Below are positions 1 through 6,651 of a stretch of DNA of 10,013 bases, piece after piece. The position numbers and the translations under genes were made by a program. Under the pieces are notes generated by a model. That model was not told the DNA's origin. It saw nothing but the letters and a program-made list of their open reading frames with translations, and searched no databases. Origin of the DNA: Bog-950 sp964493695 (lineage in GTDB: Bacteria; Bacteroidota; Bacteroidia; Chitinophagales; LD1); contig CAZBPG010000127.1 of the NCBI GenBank assembly GCA_964493695.1, positions 1 through 10,013 on the forward strand, written 5' to 3'. Every line of letters starts with the position of its first letter. The stretch's first letter is position 1.

Positions 1-340
1 CTTTCAGGTTTTTACTTTCCAGCAAAGCAATCAGCCCGCCCATGCCGCAGCCAATATCCAGCACCGGGTTTTGAAAATCGGTAACCAGGTTCACAATCTG
101 CCAGCCGTAATCTTCCTGCGCTTTATACAGGTGATTGATGGAGATGTCGTGCGGATGTATGTTTGGGTCTTCGAAGTAACCGTAATGCAAAAAGTCTTTG
201 GGCAGTAATTGCGAGTAGAGTTTTAGTTGCGCATCATCATAAACCCGTTCCGTTTTTTTGCGGTTGCGCTGTAATTGTATTACCCGGTACAAATGCTGCG
301 GATAAACAAACCGTTTGATGATGCTGGAAAAGATACTCAT
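1..340 (-). CDS. Class I SAM-dependent methyltransferase, N-terminal 113 residues (3' end outside window)
   Basis: Translating the minus strand from the ATG at 340-338 gives 113 uninterrupted residues up to the window edge. Residues 93-102 read VLDIGCGMGG, the glycine-rich motif I that binds S-adenosylmethionine in class I (Rossmann-fold) methyltransferases. About 90 residues precede it, including YDDAQLKLYSQLL and HYGYFED stretches that resemble the lead-in of small-molecule or lipid methyltransferases; the substrate cannot be told from this fragment. There is no signal peptide, so it is probably cytoplasmic. The start lies 7 bp after the glycosyltransferase stop, and an AAGG overlapping that stop could serve as a weak ribosome binding site, so it looks like the fourth gene of the envelope operon. 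Family confident, substrate unknown. Confidence 0.85.
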   Translation of the reverse strand, partial: MSIFSSIIKRFVYPQHLYRVIQLQRNRKKTERVYDDAQLKLYSQLLPKDFLHYGYFEDPNIHPHDISINHLYKAQEDYGWQIVNLVTDFQNPVLDIGCGMGGLIALLESKNLK

Positions 341-347
341 GTTGCGT

Positions 348-1991
348 TTACCTTATTTTTTCAAAAAACACCCATCCGTTTTTCCGGTAAAGTTCTTTCA
401 ACTCGCCATACCAGGTGCTTATCTTTTCTACTTTATTGCTTTTAGTAATTACATAAACCTTTAGAAGCGAATCATCAGCAGCCGGAACCGGTTTAGCTGC
501 ATAAAAATAATGTGCATAGCTTTTAAAGCCGGCTGTTTCAATCGAACACTTTTCAGTTTTCCTGCTTTCCAGAAACTCAATCAAAGCTGCCTGAGAGTAT
601 TTTTCCACTCTTGGAACTACAAGCGTCATCAGCGTGCTGACAAACAGACCACTGCTCATAATTAAAAGATAAGCCCCCCATTTTACATGCCGGGTTTGCA
701 ACAGAAAAATGGAAACAATTAAACAGGCCAAATAGACCAACCCAAACACAATGTCATTCCTTGTCCAGTAAACAGTTGCTTTCAAACATTCCTGCGCAAA
801 ATCGTCTTTAATGTAATTGATAAACACATCCGGTCGCTGCATTACGAAAATGCCACCGGTAATGGCCGCCACAATCAGGATGCCGATAACCAGCAGGGGC
901 GCGGTTTGTTTCCATGTCCATTTCAGTTTGCCGTCAAACAAATGGCTCAGGTAATAAGCCGCCAGAAAAGTGATAGGGGAATTGCAAAGCGATGAGTAAT
1001 GCAGAATTTTTGTTTGCACAATGCTGAAAACACCAAGCACAACCAACATCAGGTAAACCATCCAGCGTTTAAAGAAATGCTGGGTAGAATCATCATACTC
1101 ATTCTTTCGAAAAGAAGAGAAGATTAAAACCGATGCCGGAAAAACACCAATAAGCAGGGCGATGAAATGATAGAAGAAAGGCCCTCCATGCCCGGCATCT
1201 TTTGTGCTGAAAAGGCGAATCTGATACTTTACAAACTCATCTATAAACTTCAGGCCGTTCGCTTTTATTTCGAAGCTTAACCAGGTAACCACAATAGCTG
1301 CTACCAACAGCCACCAGACCAGCATTTCGCCTAATTCAATTTTCAGTTTGCCGCGGTGCACAAAAAAGTAAGTAGAAGCGGTAAGCACCAGTATAAGAAT
1401 AGCCACCGGTCCTTTGGTGAGTGTGGCTAAGCCGATGAAGAGTGCAGACAGCAGCAGATTCCATCTGCGGTTTTTTCTTTTTGTTTTAAAATCTTCAAAA
1501 TCATTTTGTATGCTCAACTTGAAAATGAAGAAGATACCGAGGAAGATAAACAGATTGAACACCGGGTCAATGATGCCGCTCCGGAAATAAATTTGCGGAA
1601 GAATAGAGCAGGCAAACAACAACGCCCACAACACCCCTAACTGCGATTTGAAAACATACCTGCCCACATTAAATACTACCAGCATGGTAACAATTCCGCA
1701 AATGGCATTAGGCAGGCGGGCGGCAAATTCGTTGAGGCCAAAGTAACTCATGCTTAAGGCCTGCAGCCAGATAAACAACGGTGGCTTTTCGTAAAAGGGC
1801 TGGAAGTTTATCTGCACCATCCGGTAATTTTGCGTCAGCAGCATTTCGCGGGCGCTCTCGGCAAAATTTATTTCATCCCAGTCGAAGAGGTGAACGGTGC
1901 CTATAAAAGGAAGAAACAACAGCGCACCAATGGCCACCAACAAAAGCTGTGTGGGGAACTGCATGATGTGCCTGCGTATTTGTTCTACCAT
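348..1991 (-). CDS. ArnT/PMT-like membrane glycosyltransferase (GT39/GT83 type)
   Basis: This is a 547-residue polytopic membrane protein with roughly a dozen hydrophobic segments. Family hallmarks are visible: the acidic pair in FDWDE (residues 36-40) in the first periplasmic loop, followed by FAESAREM, EKPPLFIWL at 68-76, and ARLPN at 91-95. In ArnT and protein O-mannosyltransferases the acidic pair is catalytic or metal-linked, and the donor is a polyprenyl-phosphate sugar used on the periplasmic face. The hydrophobic region ends near residue 455, and the last ~90 residues form a soluble tail, as in ArnT-like enzymes. The ATG at 1991 overlaps the PAP2 stop in the shared heptamer ATGGTAG, indicating translational coupling. 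A lipid A or lipid-linked glycan acceptor is inferred from the neighbours; donor and acceptor are not determined. Confidence 0.85.
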   Translation of the reverse strand: MVEQIRRHIMQFPTQLLLVAIGALLFLPFIGTVHLFDWDEINFAESAREMLLTQNYRMVQINFQPFYEKPPLFIWLQALSMSYFGLNEFAARLPNAICGIVTMLVVFNVGRYVFKSQLGVLWALLFACSILPQIYFRSGIIDPVFNLFIFLGIFFIFKLSIQNDFEDFKTKRKNRRWNLLLSALFIGLATLTKGPVAILILVLTASTYFFVHRGKLKIELGEMLVWWLLVAAIVVTWLSFEIKANGLKFIDEFVKYQIRLFSTKDAGHGGPFFYHFIALLIGVFPASVLIFSSFRKNEYDDSTQHFFKRWMVYLMLVVLGVFSIVQTKILHYSSLCNSPITFLAAYYLSHLFDGKLKWTWKQTAPLLVIGILIVAAITGGIFVMQRPDVFINYIKDDFAQECLKATVYWTRNDIVFGLVYLACLIVSIFLLQTRHVKWGAYLLIMSSGLFVSTLMTLVVPRVEKYSQAALIEFLESRKTEKCSIETAGFKSYAHYFYAAKPVPAADDSLLKVYVITKSNKVEKISTWYGELKELYRKNGWVFFEKIR

Positions 1992-2635
1992 TTAAAAAGG
2001 GCTTTATCTTTCCAGTGCAAACTATTATAGAAACCCGAACGAACAAAAGTGAGGTAAAAAACGGTGCTGATAACCACGCCTATCAAAGAACCGGCATACA
2101 CATCGCGGAAGAAATGCTGCAACAGATACACACGCGATATACCTACCAGCAAAGCAAGAACGAAAAACACGGCACTCCATTTTTTGCTATGGAGCAAAAG
2201 TGAAAGCATACAAAAAAATCCAAACGCAGCGGCTGTATGGCCGGACGGAAAACTGTTATAACGCAACACTTTCAATCCTTCTACAAAGTTAAGTGCCGTT
2301 TTCCCTTCAAAAAAAATAGCAGGCCTTACCTGAGTTTCGAAAACATAATGCTTCAGCACAGCAACGGTTACAAAAACAAGCAAGGTGTTTAACGACAGAA
2401 TAATTCCCTTGCCATAACTGAAACGCAAAGCAACAATTAAGCATAATAGCAGGAGAGGAGCTTCTGCCAGTTGCGTGAGATACTTAAAAAACGAATTAAA
2501 GAAAGGTGTGTGCAGCGAATTGAAGTAGAGTATCTCGGTTCCTTTCTCTAAAGGTAAAATCAACAGTCCGCCAATGAGCAGAAAGATGGCGTAAAGCGAA
2601 AAGAAAACTTTGTTCTGTTGTATAAATGGCTTCAA
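1985..2635 (-). CDS. PAP2-superfamily membrane phosphatase
   Basis: This 216-residue protein has about five or six hydrophobic segments and the three-part PAP2 phosphatase signature: K95 with R104-P105, PSGH at 130-133, and SR at 167-168 followed by H174 and D178 (SRx5Hx3D). H133 and H174 would be the acid/base and nucleophile pair. The spacing K-x8-RP is two residues longer than the textbook K-x6-RP. Such enzymes remove phosphate from lipids such as undecaprenyl pyrophosphate, phosphatidylglycerol phosphate or lipid A. The start is TTG at 2635-2633, forming a TTGA overlap with the upstream permease stop. No in-frame ATG precedes residue 143, which lies beyond the PSGH motif, so TTG is close to forced. 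Next to an ArnT-like transferase and an LptF/G-like permease, a lipid A phosphatase or a carrier-recycling role is plausible. Confidence 0.88.
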   Translation of the reverse strand: MKPFIQQNKVFFSLYAIFLLIGGLLILPLEKGTEILYFNSLHTPFFNSFFKYLTQLAEAPLLLLCLIVALRFSYGKGIILSLNTLLVFVTVAVLKHYVFETQVRPAIFFEGKTALNFVEGLKVLRYNSFPSGHTAAAFGFFCMLSLLLHSKKWSAVFFVLALLVGISRVYLLQHFFRDVYAGSLIGVVISTVFYLTFVRSGFYNSLHWKDKALFKW

Positions 2636-4080
2636 GCAGCAGATGTTTTGTTAGTCAGTCTACGGAACAGATTGCGGTAGTAATCGGGACTGTAAATTTT
2701 TGAATCGTTGGTGGCCTTAAGCGTGAGGAACAAACCGATGGGCGTAAGAATAAAGGTGGAAAGCCACATGCCTCCGAAAACCGTGAGCACGTTATTGTCT
2801 GCCAGCTTTTCGCCAATAATAGAAGTAACATGGTAAACGATAAAGAAGATAACACAGTAGAAAAGCGGCCAGCCCAAACCGCCTTTGCGGATAATGGAAC
2901 CCAGGGGTGCACCGATAAAGAACAAAACAAGACAGGCAATAGACAGTGTGAATTTGCGGTAAACTTCTACCATGTGTGTGGTCAGGTCGCGGTCTTTGTA
3001 TTCCAATTGTTTGCTGGTTACATCCGAAAAGTTTTTGATGTTGCGCGCACGTGTCATAGCAACTTCCATTACCTGAATGCGTTTGGTGGCATCAAACTCG
3101 GCAAGCAGGTCTTCGGGCTTTGTAAACTTTACCGGTGTCGACTTCCAGGGCGTTGTTACCGTATCGAAACCGAATTTCTTTAAGTTAAAATACGGAGTGT
3201 TGTAAGATGCATATCCTTTCCGCAGATTCTCTTCTTCCAGTTTAATCGTATCTATTTCTCCGTAAAGCTGTTTTAAGTCCAGCATCTGTTTCAGGTCTTT
3301 AAAAAAGTTTTCATCGGTGCGGGCCAGTTTAAACTGCGAAAGGTCAAAACGCTTTTCCCACGAAGAGAACTCGGTATTCACCATCTGGTAAGTGTTGCCT
3401 TTGTTGGGTTCTTTGGGTTCAATTTCGCGGTACTGCTTACCGGTATCGAGTTTAAGTGAAAGGGCCAATGCATCATCGTCCTGCGTCATCATTCCTCTTT
3501 TAGCGGTTATTACGTGGTCATCGCCTTTGCCGCTGGTGTGGTCGTATACTATAATGTTATAGAGCGTATTCGTCTCGTCATCTTTTTCACCGGCTTTTAT
3601 AGCAAAGCCATCAATGCCGCTATAGAATATCCCGGGCTTGAGTGCCACCGTTGGTTTTTGATGACGGATATCGTAGAGCAATGCCCCGAATTTTAAATTC
3701 GCCATGGGCAGTAAGTTGTTGGAAAAGAAAAACGCGAAGATGCTGATGCAGGTAACGGTGATGATTAGCGAACGCATGAACCGGAACAGCGAAACACCGG
3801 CTGAGCGCACGGCTGTAAGTTCGTAATGCTCGCCCAAGGCTCCGTAAGTCATAATAGAAGCCAGTAAAACAGCCAGGGGAAGTGCCAGCGGAACCAAACG
3901 GGCAGAAGCATAAACGAGCAGTTCCATCAAAACCCAATGGTCGAGGCCTTTGCCCACCAGGTCATCGACATACTTCCACAAAAACTGCATAACCAGCACA
4001 AACTGGGCAATGAAGAAAGTAAGGATAAACGGACCGATAAAACTTTTAACTACTAACCAGTCGAGCTTTTTCACGCGCAT
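2632..4080 (-). CDS. LptF/LptG (YjgP/YjgQ) family permease of the LPS export machinery
   Basis: This 482-residue inner-membrane protein has the LptF/G layout: three N-terminal helices (about 13-33, 55-80, 101-122), a large periplasmic domain (about 123-370), and three C-terminal helices (about 377-393, 404-423, 432-455). The cytoplasmic turn ELTAVRSAGVS (87-97) matches the coupling segment that meets the LptB ATPase, and GAPLGSIIRKGG (390-401) is the second conserved turn. LptF and LptG form the transmembrane part of LptB2FG, which extracts LPS from the inner membrane. It is about 120 residues longer than E. coli LptF or LptG; most of the excess is a charged, partly helical stretch around 240-370. 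The ATG at 4080-4078 is chosen over a TTG three bases upstream. Which of LptF or LptG it matches cannot be settled here. Confidence 0.9.
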   Translation of the reverse strand: MRVKKLDWLVVKSFIGPFILTFFIAQFVLVMQFLWKYVDDLVGKGLDHWVLMELLVYASARLVPLALPLAVLLASIMTYGALGEHYELTAVRSAGVSLFRFMRSLIITVTCISIFAFFFSNNLLPMANLKFGALLYDIRHQKPTVALKPGIFYSGIDGFAIKAGEKDDETNTLYNIIVYDHTSGKGDDHVITAKRGMMTQDDDALALSLKLDTGKQYREIEPKEPNKGNTYQMVNTEFSSWEKRFDLSQFKLARTDENFFKDLKQMLDLKQLYGEIDTIKLEEENLRKGYASYNTPYFNLKKFGFDTVTTPWKSTPVKFTKPEDLLAEFDATKRIQVMEVAMTRARNIKNFSDVTSKQLEYKDRDLTTHMVEVYRKFTLSIACLVLFFIGAPLGSIIRKGGLGWPLFYCVIFFIVYHVTSIIGEKLADNNVLTVFGGMWLSTFILTPIGLFLTLKATNDSKIYSPDYYRNLFRRLTNKTSAA

Positions 4081-4232
4081 CAAACGCGAAAGTAAGAAAG
4101 TAAGTATGTGTAAGAAGAGGAAGAAATTCGAAAATCTAATTTCGAAAGGCTAAGCAATTTCAAAAATGTAATCAGATAATTTCCGAAACGGTTCCCATTT
4201 CGTATTTCGAAATTCGTGTTTCGTATTTTTAC
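4081..4232. repeat. AT-rich spacer with repeated TTTCG/TTCGAA words
   Basis: The 152-bp gap between the START-like gene and the permease holds several copies of closely related words. AATTCGAAA (4125-4133) and AATTTCGAAA (4138-4147) lie near the left end. The 10-mer TTTCGTATTT occurs twice (4198-4207 and 4219-4228, 21 bp apart), flanking the perfect palindrome ATTTCGAAAT (4204-4213). The region should also contain the promoter of the envelope operon, but no convincing -33/-7 pair was found. I see no clear terminator for the START-like gene. Confidence 0.55.
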
Positions 4233-4844
4233 TTATGCCCCTATAGCGTGCTTCAGGTCTTCTACCTGTTTGTCCCAAAGGAAACTTTGCTCCTTAACAT
4301 CCTTGGCATCGGCAAAGTCGGTTATCTCGAGGATGGTGTCGTTGGCAATTTCAGATTTGTAAACCTTGAAACCGAAATACTCATCGGGGTTGCCGTGCTC
4401 CCAGTGGTAACGCACAGAATCTTCTTCAACCAAATCAACCTGGCGGGCGCGTTGGAAATCGGCACCCCAGCCGAAAATGAAAATATCGTCCTGCGCATCG
4501 CAAACATCCGAGAACCACTGCGCCAGACTATCGGGCTGTGAAACAAATTCGAACAAAATAGCAGGGGAGGAACGGATGATATACTCTAAGGTAAATTTCC
4601 TGCGGCCTGTTTTACTTTCTTTCTTAACTTCTTTTACTACTGCCTTAGGGGCTTCTTTCTGTATGGCTTTCTTCACTTCTGTTTTTACCTCCTTCTTTTT
4701 CTCTTTTTTAACTGCCTTTTCAACAACCTTAGCCTTCTTAGGTGTCTTTTTCACAACCTTCGCAGCTACTTTCTTCACAGCCTTCTTAGCCACCTTCTTA
4801 GCGGGTTTAGGGGCAGGTTTCTTTTTTACTTTGCTGTTCTTCAT
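4233..4844 (-). CDS. START-like (SRPBCC/AHSA1-type) domain protein with lysine-rich histone-H1-like N-terminal tail
   Basis: The product has 203 residues in two contrasting parts. Residues 1-83 are almost purely Lys/Ala/Val/Pro/Glu, with 34 lysines and AKKVAKKAVKKVAAK-type repeats like the tails of histone H1 or bacterial H1-like proteins; this part is expected to be disordered and to bind nucleic acid. Residues 83-203 (from KFTLEYIIRSSPAILFEFVS) match the START-like helix-grip domain common in Bacteroidota: FTLEYIIxxSP start, W110 before FSDV, FIFGW, VRYHW (144-148), EITDFA and a C-terminal DLKHAIG helix. Members usually consist of the domain alone, about 125-130 residues. The ATG at 4844 is preferred to an upstream in-frame ATG at 4910, which would add 22 unrelated residues reaching into the divergent intergenic region. 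Fold confident; ligand and cellular role unknown. Confidence 0.82.
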   Translation of the reverse strand: MKNSKVKKKPAPKPAKKVAKKAVKKVAAKVVKKTPKKAKVVEKAVKKEKKKEVKTEVKKAIQKEAPKAVVKEVKKESKTGRRKFTLEYIIRSSPAILFEFVSQPDSLAQWFSDVCDAQDDIFIFGWGADFQRARQVDLVEEDSVRYHWEHGNPDEYFGFKVYKSEIANDTILEITDFADAKDVKEQSFLWDKQVEDLKHAIGA

Positions 4845-4987
4845 AATGGTGTTGATGCAAGAATAGAAAATATATTGTAAGTGCAAAATATAATTTGAGG
4901 CGCTATTCACTACCCGACACTTACCGCTCGGTATCTCCTTGTTTCAATATTTTTTCATCTTCACCGTTAATTGTAATACTAACCTGC
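4845..4987. promoter_or_regulatory. Divergent intergenic region, presumed back-to-back promoters
   Basis: 143 bp separate the divergent start codons at 4844 (-) and 4988 (+), so promoters for both genes should lie here. The sequence is AT-rich near 4860-4895. On the minus strand it contains TATATTTT, one base from the Bacteroidota -7 consensus TAnnTTTG, but no TTG at the right spacing. No operator-like palindrome stands out. Location is inferred from gene layout only. Confidence 0.35.
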
Positions 4988-5434
4988 ATGGTAAAATACC
5001 TCATTGATAAAGTCCTCATCACCCTCGAAGTTGGCGACCGCACCGCCCTTCTTATTCTGTTAGCCAAAGACGGCTCCGTTCACCGCAAAGGCAACGGCAA
5101 CCCTGAAAGAACAGATTTAAGTTTAGTCCAGGCCATCAGCCACGATGGGCACTTCGAAGCCCTGATGATGACTATAAACGAAAGCATTTTTCAGCACACC
5201 GGTGTTATCCGCCAGCCCAACCCGGTAGGCAGGGAGTGCCAGCTGACCTTGATTTTTCAGGGCAAAGACAATGTTGACTTTTCTTTCCGTGTTGTTTATG
5301 GCGAAGAAAGCGAAGGCCCGCCACAGGAACTGGCACAGATACTCATCAATGCCGTTAAACTTACCGAAAGCTGGTATCAGCAACAACTGAAAGGCGAAGC
5401 CGGAGCGAAGAAGTGGTGGCAGGTTTGGAAGTGA
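4988..5434 (+). CDS. Unrecognised 148-residue soluble protein
   Basis: I do not recognise the family. The product begins MVKYLIDKVLITLEVGDRTALLILLAKDGSVHR in appearance and looks like a small alpha/beta protein: alternating beta segments (about 2-15, 20-27, 84-91, 96-104), a GNGNPER turn near 36-41, and a helix-rich C-terminal third (112-135). It ends in a positively charged tryptophan tail, KKWWQVWK (141-148). There is no signal peptide or membrane segment, so it is probably cytoplasmic. The frame is open 93 bp further upstream, but the ATG at 4988 starts the first clear beta strand and leaves room for the divergent promoter, so it is preferred. It is divergent from the START-like gene and convergent with the FN3-like gene. 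Real-gene status rests on length and ordinary composition. Confidence 0.65.
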   Translation: MVKYLIDKVLITLEVGDRTALLILLAKDGSVHRKGNGNPERTDLSLVQAISHDGHFEALMMTINESIFQHTGVIRQPNPVGRECQLTLIFQGKDNVDFSFRVVYGEESEGPPQELAQILINAVKLTESWYQQQLKGEAGAKKWWQVWK

Positions 5435-5450
5435 ACCCGAAACCTTATCC

Positions 5451-5580
5451 AATTTTAGATTTTAGAAGTCAGATTTGGGATTGAACAGCCGGATCCACCG
5501 CGAAATTTGCATTCCTTGCCTTTCAATTCGCAATTCAAAATCCGCAATTCAAAATTCTTCTCTGTGCCTCTGTGCGAAAC
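5451..5580. repeat. Patchwork of short intergenic repeats
   Basis: Three kinds of short repeat lie end to end after the plus-strand gene. TTTTAGA is repeated in tandem (5453-5459, 5460-5466). CGCAATTCAAAAT occurs twice with a 14-bp period (5529-5541, 5543-5555). CTCTGTG occurs twice within 5560-5574, separated by one base. I recall similar words in non-coding DNA of unrelated environmental bacteria, but copy number in this genome cannot be judged here. No ORF is supported in 5435-5720. Confidence 0.6.
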
Positions 5581-5598
5581 TTCTCTTCTAAAAACTGC

Positions 5599-5635
5599 GA
5601 AAGCCCGCTCTTTACCGAGACGGGCTTTCATTTTT
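5599..5635. terminator. Probable bidirectional rho-independent terminator
   Basis: GAAAGCCCG (5599-5607) pairs perfectly with CGGGCTTTC (5621-5629), extended inward by CTC/GAG around a TTTACC loop with one bulged A. The plus-strand side is followed by ATTTTT. Read from the minus strand, the hairpin is followed by CAGTTTTTAG, so it can work both ways. It sits between the convergent genes ending at 5434 (+) and 5721 (-), which is where a shared terminator is expected. Confidence 0.8.
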
Positions 5636-5720
5636 GGTTATAGTTCACATGGGAACTTATACATAGATGACTGTAAGTCATAAATTGGAATATTTAATTG
5701 ATTTTTAAATAAGCCCTGCA

Positions 5721-6335
5721 TCATCTTACCAGGATATGCACCGGGTCGCTCTGAGGACCTGCCTCTTCTCTCCCAAGACCGCGAATGGCCACCCACACGT
5801 TAGTGCCGGATGCAAACTCTCCGATCTCTTTTTGAGTTTTGGTAGTTATTCCTTTAGGTTCCGGATTGCTGAAATCGGCAGAGAGCGAAACAAGAACAAC
5901 ATACATTACTGCATCGCTGGCTTTATCCCAGTTGGCATGTATTTTACCGTTTGTTGAACCGCTTTTTACGCGCACATCGTTTACAGGACCCGCAATGTCG
6001 GGGCGTGGTGTTTTTGGTGACACCACATCAAAGCCACTGCTGAGGATGGCCTCCTGATTACCGCCACTGGCTTCCTGTACATACGCTGCTTCCTGACCCA
6101 TTATAAACAACAACTCTTTTCTGCGCAGTTTCATCGCAGCCACTTTGTTTTTATCGCGGCCACGCGATTCATTATACGCATTTTCGAGAGCTGTAATAGC
6201 ACCGTTCACCACCGCTAAGGGAGGAACCGGTGTTGGATACAATGGATTGCCCGTAATTTTTGTTTCAATATTACGCGCACGCTCTATTTGTTCCGGAACC
6301 GTTAAACCGCTAAAGCCTATTTTTACTTTACTCAT
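5721..6335 (-). CDS. Fibronectin type III-like domain protein with helical N-terminal region
   Basis: The product has 204 residues. Residues 1-105 form a helical region (VPEQIERARNIETKITGN, then ALENAYNESRGRDKNKVAAMKLRRK, with charged heptad-like spacing). Residues 113-204 look like one fibronectin type III domain: PxxVRVKSGSTNGKIHANWD with W136, a YVVLVS strand at 145-150, and a final WVAIRGLGREEAGPQSDPV strand pair where FN3 domains carry their conserved G-x-S/P turn. There is no signal peptide or lipobox, although FN3 domains in bacteria are usually extracellular. I recall similar architectures in Bacteroidota annotated only as FN3-domain hypothetical proteins. The ATG at 6335 overlaps the stop of a small upstream ORF (ATGA), supporting the start. 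Function unknown; it may be a structural or binding protein. Confidence 0.72.
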   Translation of the reverse strand: MSKVKIGFSGLTVPEQIERARNIETKITGNPLYPTPVPPLAVVNGAITALENAYNESRGRDKNKVAAMKLRRKELLFIMGQEAAYVQEASGGNQEAILSSGFDVVSPKTPRPDIAGPVNDVRVKSGSTNGKIHANWDKASDAVMYVVLVSLSADFSNPEPKGITTKTQKEIGEFASGTNVWVAIRGLGREEAGPQSDPVHILVR

Positions 6336-6463
6336 AGTTTAAAAGTTTTAAGAAGGTTACATAATTGCTCCGGCTTAACCGGAACTGTCTTCAGTTTTTG
6401 ATGAACGATTCGCATCGTTCGCATTGGCTGCCTTAGAGGGCCTTCACCTCGTTTCTGTTTCAT
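6332..6463 (-). CDS. Possible 43-residue basic small protein, or leader ORF, coupled to the FN3-like gene
   Basis: The minus strand from the ATG at 6463-6461 encodes 43 residues beginning MKQKRGEGPLRQPMRTMR and ending CNLLKTFKL, strongly basic, with TGA at 6334-6332. That stop shares the tetranucleotide ATGA with the FN3-like start, the classic geometry for translational coupling and unlikely to be a simple coincidence. Two perfect short inverted repeats fall inside it (6369-6383 and 6403-6420), so the region could instead be a structured leader. No Shine-Dalgarno sequence is visible. I do not recognise the peptide. Medium-low confidence that it is a real gene. Confidence 0.4.
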   Translation of the reverse strand: MKQKRGEGPLRQPMRTMRIVHQKLKTVPVKPEQLCNLLKTFKL

Positions 6464-6502
6464 AACATTTGATTTCGTTAAACAATAAATACAAGCGCTT
6501 TA

Positions 6503-6542
6503 CCTCATCCGTCCTTCGGACACCTTCTCCAACAGGAGAAGG
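6503..6542. repeat. Two-hairpin intergenic repeat resembling the CCTCATCC...GGAGAAGG family
   Basis: The segment starts CCTCATCC, then has a small hairpin GTCC-TTC-GGAC (6511-6521), then a perfect 8-bp stem CCTTCTCC / GGAGAAGG around AACA (6523-6542). I recall very similar 40-45 bp modules in intergenic DNA of Proteobacteria and other phyla. It lacks a U-tract on the plus side, so it is not a typical terminator. Family membership is from memory. Confidence 0.6.
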
Positions 6543-6599
6543 GAAAAAGGAATAAATGATATACGTAAGAACGCTTTCTGTTTATTGATGTTGTATGCC

Positions 6600-6619
6600 A
6601 ATTGTCATGGAATTGTCAT
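6600..6619 (+). promoter_or_regulatory. Helically phased direct repeats, candidate binding site
   Basis: AATTGTCAT occurs at 6600-6608 and again at 6611-6619, an 11-bp period that places both copies on about the same face of the helix. They lie 33 bp before the putative -33 element of the sigma4/alpha-CTD gene and are followed by a T-tract (6619-6625). The position fits an activator, autoregulator or UP-like site. No binding protein is known. Confidence 0.4.
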
Positions 6620-6651
6620 TTTTTTAGTTAACTATTTTTATTGGGCAAGGC

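Noticed and set aside
4081..4083. TTG directly before the permease ATG as an alternative start
   Set aside because: An ATG follows immediately and adds only one residue less; ATG is the more likely initiator.
4477..4866. Plus-strand open frame rich in Phe/Thr/Ala opposite the lysine-rich tail
   Set aside because: It is the antisense of AAG/AAA and GCN codon repeats, so the open frame is a by-product of composition.
4845..4910. 22-residue N-terminal extension of the START-like protein
   Set aside because: Its composition is unlike the lysine-rich tail and it occupies the space needed for divergent promoters.
5529..5555. CRISPR-like repeats
   Set aside because: Only two short copies with a 1-bp gap; there is no spacer structure and no cas gene nearby.
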